Assembly (NCBI GenBank): GCA_027064245.1
Contig: JAMOPZ010000232.1
Coordinates: 1 to 11,419 of the forward strand
From: Campylobacterales bacterium
GTDB taxonomy: Bacteria > Campylobacterota > Campylobacteria > Campylobacterales > Arcobacteraceae
Length of the DNA: 11,419 bases
Direction of reading: 5' to 3'
Positions 7,700 through 11,419 of this stretch are shown piece by piece (within the stretch, counting starts at the first letter, position 1; each line of letters begins with the position of its first letter). The notes beneath the pieces are model-generated. The model worked only from the letters and a program-made list of their open reading frames with translations, did no database searches and had not been told where the DNA came from. Position numbers and translations under genes: made by a program.

Positions 7700-9181
7700 A
7701 TGGCTAGATTAGTTGTATTAGGTGGTGGAGTTGCAGGTCATACAGCAGCAACATTCGCTGCAAAATGGTTAGGGTCTGCACATGAAGTAGTAGTAGTAAC
7801 TCCAAATAGTAAATGGAACTGGATTCCATCAAATATTTGGGTTGGTGTTGGTCAAATGAGTAAAGAGGATGTTACTTTTGATTTGGCTCCTGTATATGAA
7901 AAAGGTGGGATTACATATAAGCAAGCAAAAGCTATATCTATACATCCTGAAGGTAAAGAGGACAGCGATAAGCCATATGTTACAATAGAACATACAAATA
8001 AAGCACAATTAGGTGAAAGTGAAGAGTTAGAGTATGATTATCTTATCAATGCTACTGGACCAAAACTTAATTTTGATGCAACTCCAGGTTTAGGAGATGG
8101 AAATGGTCAATTAGGTGAACATACAGTATCTGTTTGTACAGCAGATCATGCAATTCATGCAAATCATGAGCTTCAAGAGCTTATTAAAGAGATGAAAACA
8201 CTTCCAGAAGGTGAAAAGAAAAATGTACTTATAGGTACAGGACACGGTATGTGTACTTGTCAAGGTGCTGCTTTTGAGTATATTTTCAATATCGAACATA
8301 CTTTAAGAGAAGAGGGTGTAAGAGATAAAGCAAATATGATTTGGATATCAAATGAACAGTTTATAGGTGACTTTGGTATGGGTGCTATGCATCTAGATCG
8401 TGGTGGTTATAGAACTCACTCTAAAATATTCACAGAATCTATCTTTGCAGAAAGAGGATTATCTTGGATAACAGGAGCACATGTAAATAAGATAGAAAAA
8501 GGTAAAGCAACATATGAAAATTTAGACGGTACTATAGAGACTCAAGAGTTTGATTTTGCTATGCTTATACCTCCATTTGCAGGAGTTGGCTTGAAAGCTT
8601 ATGGAAAAGATGGTAGTGATATAACTGATGTTCTTTTTGCTGCAAATGGTATGATGAAAGTTGATGCAGATTATACTCCTAGACCTTTTGAGCAATGGAG
8701 TGCAAATGATTGGCCATCTACTTTACAAAACCCAACATATGAAAATATATTTGCTGCTGGTATTGCTTTTGCACCACCACATCCAATATCACAACCAAAA
8801 AAATCTCCAAATGGGACAATGATAACACCTACTCCTCCTAGAACTGGAATGCCAAGTGCTATGATGGGAAAAGCTGTTGCAAACTCTATTTGTGATATGA
8901 TGACAGGAAAATCTACAAAACCAACTCATACAGCAAAAATGTCAGAGATGGGAGCAGCATGTGTTGCTAGTACAGGAAAAGGGCTATTTAGTGGAACAGC
9001 AGCTGCTATGACTGTATATCCAGTAGTTCCTGATTATGATAAGTTTCCTGATACAGGTAGAGATCAAACTTTAACAACAGGTGAGATAGGACTATCTGGT
9101 CACTGGGTTAAGCATCTATTGCATTTTGCATTTATTTGGAAAGCGAAGCTTAAACCATTTTGGACAATAATTCCAGAATAA
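7700..9181 (+). CDS. sqr: Sulfide:quinone oxidoreductase-like FAD flavoprotein
   Basis: This 493-residue protein begins directly with a dinucleotide-fold motif (VVLGGGVAGHTAA, 5-17), then the SQR-typical WNWIPSNIWVGVG (39-51). It has VSVCTADHA (Cys146), GHGMCTCQGAAFE (Cys185, Cys187), NIFAAGIAFAPP (349-360) and TPPRTGMPSAMMGKAVA (378-394). The C-terminus (HWVKHLLHFAFIWKAKLKPF) looks like the amphipathic membrane anchor of SQRs. There is no signal peptide, so it should be a peripheral inner-membrane enzyme that oxidises sulfide to polysulfide or sulfur and reduces quinone. By motif comparison from memory, Cys146 and Cys187 match two catalytic cysteines of known SQRs, but the third position is Ala356. 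Cys185 makes an extra CxC. It may be a divergent SQR type or a related persulfide-acting flavoprotein. Its promoter and SD are its own, and a small gene follows 99 bp downstream. Confidence 0.82.
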   Translation: MARLVVLGGGVAGHTAATFAAKWLGSAHEVVVVTPNSKWNWIPSNIWVGVGQMSKEDVTFDLAPVYEKGGITYKQAKAISIHPEGKEDSDKPYVTIEHTNKAQLGESEELEYDYLINATGPKLNFDATPGLGDGNGQLGEHTVSVCTADHAIHANHELQELIKEMKTLPEGEKKNVLIGTGHGMCTCQGAAFEYIFNIEHTLREEGVRDKANMIWISNEQFIGDFGMGAMHLDRGGYRTHSKIFTESIFAERGLSWITGAHVNKIEKGKATYENLDGTIETQEFDFAMLIPPFAGVGLKAYGKDGSDITDVLFAANGMMKVDADYTPRPFEQWSANDWPSTLQNPTYENIFAAGIAFAPPHPISQPKKSPNGTMITPTPPRTGMPSAMMGKAVANSICDMMTGKSTKPTHTAKMSEMGAACVASTGKGLFSGTAAAMTVYPVVPDYDKFPDTGRDQTLTTGEIGLSGHWVKHLLHFAFIWKAKLKPFWTIIPE

Positions 9182-9269
9182 TAATATATCTTTTACACTA
9201 ATTTATAGTTAAATTATGATTTAGAGTAAAATTTACATTATTATTGAAAAATTAGCAAAAAATAAAAAA

Positions 9270-9275
9270 AAGGAT
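9270..9275 (+). promoter_or_regulatory. Shine-Dalgarno deciding the small gene start
   Basis: AAGGAT lies 5 nt from the ATG at 9281. This supports the 54-codon frame behind the SQR as translated. Confidence 0.55.
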
Positions 9276-9280
9276 AAAAA

Positions 9281-9445
9281 ATGTTAGAAAAACAAGCGAA
9301 TAGAAAACCATACGAACAAGCATATTTTCCACCAGTTCCAAATAAATTTACAATATTTATGCGAACATGTGTATTATGGCAATTAGTAAGATTTGTTTCA
9401 TTTAACTTAATGATTACAAAATTACTTATAAAATCTCATCATTAA
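9281..9445 (+). CDS. Small (54-residue) putative membrane-associated protein behind SQR, unknown function
   Basis: The frame runs from ATG at 9281 to TAA at 9443-9445 and encodes 54 residues. I do not recognise a named family. The N-terminal third is polar and aromatic/proline-rich (YEQAYFPPVPNKF, 11-23). Residues 24-50 are largely hydrophobic with interspersed Arg and Trp (TIFMRTCVLWQLVRFV), which suggests a membrane-surface or single membrane helix. It ends KSHH and contains one Cys (Cys30). Evidence for a real gene: an AAGGAT SD at ideal spacing, a coherent amphipathic protein, and a strong terminator 24 bp after the stop. No terminator is visible between the SQR stop and this gene, so both may share a transcript. 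A weak -10-like TAAAAT at 9227-9232 could also give it its own promoter. A role in SQR membrane attachment or quinone access would be speculation. Confidence 0.68.
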   Translation: MLEKQANRKPYEQAYFPPVPNKFTIFMRTCVLWQLVRFVSFNLMITKLLIKSHH

Positions 9446-9468
9446 ATTTAAGTTAAAGCAAATTACAA

Positions 9469-9505
9469 AAGGCTTACTATAATCTAGTAAGCCTTACTTC
9501 TTTAT
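9469..9505 (+). terminator. Rho-independent terminator after SQR and small gene
   Basis: A perfect 11-bp stem (AAGGCTTACTA with TAGTAAGCCTT) closes a 5-nt loop and is followed by a T-rich tail (ACTTCTTTATT). Confidence 0.85.
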
Positions 9506-9592
9506 TATCATAATTTATATCTCTAAATTTCAATAAAAAACTAAATTGTTTGATATGACTTAATATACCTTTAATACTATTTAAATTATTTA

Positions 9593-9601
9593 TGCTACAA
9601 T
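9593..9601 (+). promoter_or_regulatory. Extended -10 promoter of the MutL-like gene
   Basis: TGCTACAAT (TGn plus TACAAT) lies 44 nt upstream of the ATG at 9646, in the stretch after a terminator. The SD AGGAG at 9630-9634 lies 11 nt before the ATG. The rest of the 9506-9592 interval is AT-rich with nothing else recognisable. Confidence 0.5.
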
Positions 9602-9645
9602 ACGACTTTTATATAGGATATAGTTTATTAGGAGAGTTATAGTTT

Positions 9646-10815
9646 ATGAGTAGGTTATTAATAGATATAGGAAGTACATATTTTAAAGTCGCAACATCAA
9701 AAAAGATAGAGCATTATTTTAGAAATTTTGATATAAGTATATATGAAGATTTAACTTCAAAATCAAAATCACTTTTAAATAATTACAATAAAGATGATAT
9801 CTATATATGCAGCTCTGCAAATGGTGGTCTAAGTACATTGATTATTGGACTTACAGAGTCTTTTAGCTTAAAATATGCTTCAAATATAGCCTATAACTCA
9901 GGGATAAATATAATCCAAACAATCTTATATAACAATATAGAAAATGAGTCAAAACCTACAGATAATATAGATGTAGTAATAATTGTAGGTGGGATAGACT
10001 CAAACAAAAATATTTTTGATAAAAAGCTTATAGAGTATTTAGATAATATAAATTATCAAAATATAGTTTATGTAGGAAGTAGTAGTGAGGTTGATTTTCT
10101 TACATCATATCTGCAAAATATAGTAATATTACCAAATATAATAGATAATAGATTAAAAATGTATGAAGATGATCTAAAAAACTATTTAGTAGATCTATAC
10201 AATAGTAATATCATAGGTAAAGAGGATATAAAAGAGCTTTATGCTCTAACAAACAATCAGATATATTCAACACCATATGTAGTAAATCAAGCTTTACCAT
10301 ATACAAATGAGATTTTAGATGTTACAGATCCTTTTATTGTAGTAGATATAGGTGGAGCTACAACAGATATACACTATAGTAAAGAGTTGGTTGAAGATAA
10401 TATCATAACATCAAATGAGTATGATAGGCTTGTATTTAAAAAACTAGGCGTTTACAAAAGTGCAGATAGTCTAGTATTTAGTGCAAAAAACAATGAGTTT
10501 GTATATGAACTTTTAGCATTTTTAAATAAAACAGAAGATCTAATGGACAAAAGAGATACTCAAGCTACTATTTTACTTATGCAGTTATCTATATTTTTGG
10601 TTTTGTATAAAGTATCACATTATCATAAATCTTATTTAAATATTAAAATGAAGTCTTTAAATAGTATAGTATTTACAGGTGGTATTACAAAAGTATTAAA
10701 ATATGATCAAATAGAACAAATAGTATCATTTTTTTATAAAAAGATATTAAATTTTGATACAATTCCAAATATAGTAATAGATACCAATTATGTTCTATGG
10801 ACACTTAAAAGATAA
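9646..10815 (+). CDS. MutL/GlmL-family protein (actin/Hsp70-fold ATPase; glutamate-mutase-L-like)
   Basis: This 389-residue protein carries the ASKHA nucleotide-binding motifs in order: LLIDIGSTYFK (4-14, phosphate 1), a VVDIGGATTDIH block (232-243, phosphate 2) and VFTGGITK (342-349, adenosine). Between them are signatures typical of the MutL/GlmL family: CSSANGGL (55-62), VGGID (114-118), VYVGSSSEV (141-149), ILPNIID (161-167) and TPYVVNQA (209-216). No signal peptide or TM segment is evident, so it is probably cytoplasmic. In clostridia GlmL is encoded between the two subunits of B12-dependent glutamate mutase, and relatives are thought to act as reactivating chaperones for such mutases. 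No mutase gene lies in this window, so the partner is unknown. The length is below the roughly 460 residues usual for GlmL, mainly from shorter linkers. It is flanked by its own promoter and a hairpin. It should not be confused with the mismatch-repair MutL. Confidence 0.8.
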   Translation: MSRLLIDIGSTYFKVATSKKIEHYFRNFDISIYEDLTSKSKSLLNNYNKDDIYICSSANGGLSTLIIGLTESFSLKYASNIAYNSGINIIQTILYNNIENESKPTDNIDVVIIVGGIDSNKNIFDKKLIEYLDNINYQNIVYVGSSSEVDFLTSYLQNIVILPNIIDNRLKMYEDDLKNYLVDLYNSNIIGKEDIKELYALTNNQIYSTPYVVNQALPYTNEILDVTDPFIVVDIGGATTDIHYSKELVEDNIITSNEYDRLVFKKLGVYKSADSLVFSAKNNEFVYELLAFLNKTEDLMDKRDTQATILLMQLSIFLVLYKVSHYHKSYLNIKMKSLNSIVFTGGITKVLKYDQIEQIVSFFYKKILNFDTIPNIVIDTNYVLWTLKR

Positions 10816-10862
10816 AAAGAAAGTATAAAAATTAAAGGTCTTTTTAGTATTACACTTTCTTT
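10816..10862 (+). terminator. Possible terminator hairpin of the MutL-like gene
   Basis: AAAGAAAGT (10816-10824) begins directly after the stop codon and pairs with ACTTTCTTT (10854-10862). A nested TAAAAA/TTTTTA pairing lies inside. The stem is AT-rich and lacks a long T tail, so it is a weak candidate. Confidence 0.4.
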
Positions 10863-10868
10863 AAACTA

Positions 10869-10912
10869 GCTTAAATATACAGATTTCTCACTTACTTTGG
10901 TTATATTTAAGC
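10869..10912. repeat. Inverted repeat, 11-bp arms
   Basis: GCTTAAATATA (10869-10879) and TATATTTAAGC (10902-10912) are perfect reverse complements around a 22-nt spacer. No T tail follows on either strand, so it is not an ordinary terminator. It may be a protein-binding site upstream of the porin promoter. Confidence 0.5.
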
Positions 10913-10938
10913 AAAACTTAATGATATTTTTGAAAGAA

Positions 10939-10944
10939 TACTAT
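10939..10944 (+). promoter_or_regulatory. Candidate -10 box of the porin gene
   Basis: TACTAT would place the transcript start at about A10951, the first base of the leader stem ATTGTG. TATCAT at 10942-10947 is an alternative. The match is modest. Confidence 0.3.
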
Positions 10945-11003
10945 CATAACATTGTGCTGGTAAGGTTATGATGACCTAGCGCATCCAGAGTAACACAATT
11001 GTT
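10943..11003 (+). promoter_or_regulatory. Structured leader of the porin gene with two competing folds
   Basis: Fold A: ATTGTG+CTGG (10951-10960) pairs with CCAG (10985-10988) and CACAAT (10994-10999), leaving AGTAA bulged. Inside it AGGT (10963-10966) pairs with ACCT (10974-10977). Fold B: ATCATAAC (10943-10950) pairs perfectly with GTTATGAT (10965-10972), which would break fold A. If transcription starts upstream of 10943, both folds are possible in the RNA. If it starts near 10951, fold B arms would instead be an operator-like DNA repeat over the promoter. This interval is also less AT-rich than its surroundings. I match it to no known riboswitch class. Confidence 0.45.
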
Positions 11004-11019
11004 AAATTTCGAAATTTAA
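11002..11019. repeat. 18-bp perfect palindrome before the porin SD
   Basis: TTAAATTTCGAAATTTAA is perfectly self-complementary. It ends 6 nt before the SD AAGGAA (11026-11031) of the porin gene. It could be an operator or, in RNA, a hairpin or dimerisation site near the ribosome-binding site. Confidence 0.6.
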
Positions 11020-11035
11020 ACAAAAAAGGAAACAA

Positions 11036-11419
11036 ATGAAAAAATTAGTAAAATTAAGTCTTGTAGCTGCTGTTGCAGTTGCTGGTTTTAGTACAAGTGC
11101 ATCTGCGAGTTCAATGGAGAATGCAATTAAAAATACAACTATTGGTGGTTATGTAAGATATAGATTTAACAATTTAGATGTAGATAATGGTGATACTAAA
11201 ACTACAGAGCAAGTTAAAGTTTTAGCAACTATTAAATCTAAAGTAAATGACAATGTTACTGCTGTAGTTCAAGGTTTAGCTGTAAATAATCAAGAAAATG
11301 GAAATGTAGCAAATGGTCCTATGAATGTAACTGCTGCAAACTTTGTATATACAAATGGTGCTGCTACAGTTATTACAGGTTTACAAGTTTTAGCTACACC
11401 TTGGACTGATGCTGCAGAT
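11036..11419 (+). CDS. Campylobacter-type major outer membrane protein (porin), 3' end outside window
   Basis: The first 128 codons are visible and the frame is open to the window end. A signal peptide (MKKLVKLSLVAAVAVAGF) continues to an STSASA-SS cleavage site at about residue 24. The mature protein starts SSMENAIKN and continues with IGGYVRYRFNN, the first-strand motif of Campylobacterota MOMP porins. Alternating beta-strand segments follow (EQVKVLATIKSKV, VTAVVQGLAV, AANFVYTNG). It should form trimeric general-diffusion channels in the outer membrane. The SD AAGGAA is 4 nt before the ATG. Codons are enriched in GCT, GTT and GTA, as in abundant proteins of such genomes. The leader has repeats and possible RNA structure, so regulation is likely. 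The MKKLVKLSL start is, from memory, typical of Arcobacter-type porins. Confidence 0.85.
   Translation, partial: MKKLVKLSLVAAVAVAGFSTSASASSMENAIKNTTIGGYVRYRFNNLDVDNGDTKTTEQVKVLATIKSKVNDNVTAVVQGLAVNNQENGNVANGPMNVTAANFVYTNGAATVITGLQVLATPWTDAAD

Noticed and set aside
10951..10999. A tRNA or tRNA-like gene in the porin leader
   Set aside because: The segment folds, but it lacks a TψC arm sequence (GTTCRA), an acceptor of 7 bp and a plausible anticodon arm.

Overview
The window is very AT-rich. It carries a Campylobacter-type major outer membrane protein (porin), a Maf/DUF115 flagellin-glycosylation gene, a sulfide:quinone oxidoreductase (SQR) and MKKLVKLSL-type signal peptides. Together these point to a Campylobacterota (Epsilonproteobacteria) chromosome. 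The composition and the porin N-terminus fit Arcobacteraceae best. The genus is an inference from remembered sequences, not a search result.

Layout. (1) Positions 1-1611 hold the 3' part of a Maf-like gene on the + strand. Its frame is open to the window edge, so the true start lies outside. It converges with, and overlaps by 4 bp, a small minus-strand gene (1608-1868) for a one-TM protein with a strong -10 box at leaderless distance. (2) Positions 2019-7528 form a compact four-gene operon: a TolC-like outer membrane channel, a short periplasmic adaptor, and an RND inner-membrane pump encoded as two half-genes. The halves meet at a TAATG stop/start between TM6 and TM7. The operon ends at a strong hairpin terminator (7571-7606). 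(3) Positions 7700-9445 hold an SQR-like flavoprotein with its own promoter and strong Shine-Dalgarno (SD), then an unrecognised 54-residue protein gene (9281-9445) and a second clear terminator (9469-9495). (4) Positions 9646-10815 encode a MutL/GlmL-family ATPase-fold protein, with no B12-dependent mutase visible beside it. (5) Positions 10816-11035 are a non-coding stretch rich in inverted repeats that leads into a MOMP-family porin gene, cut by the right edge.

How the genes fit together. TolC, the adaptor and the two pump halves should assemble one tripartite efflux machine; the substrate cannot be told from sequence. The SQR feeds electrons from sulfide into the quinone pool, and the small protein behind it may belong to the same transcript. 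The MutL-like gene and the porin have their own upstream signals and look like separate units.

The points most worth a second look are the split RND pump, the SQR that appears to lack one of the three canonical redox cysteines but has an extra CxC, the small gene behind the SQR, the orphan MutL-like protein, and the structured leader of the porin gene. No tRNA, rRNA, CRISPR array or insertion sequence was seen. No gene-free gap exceeds 300 bases.
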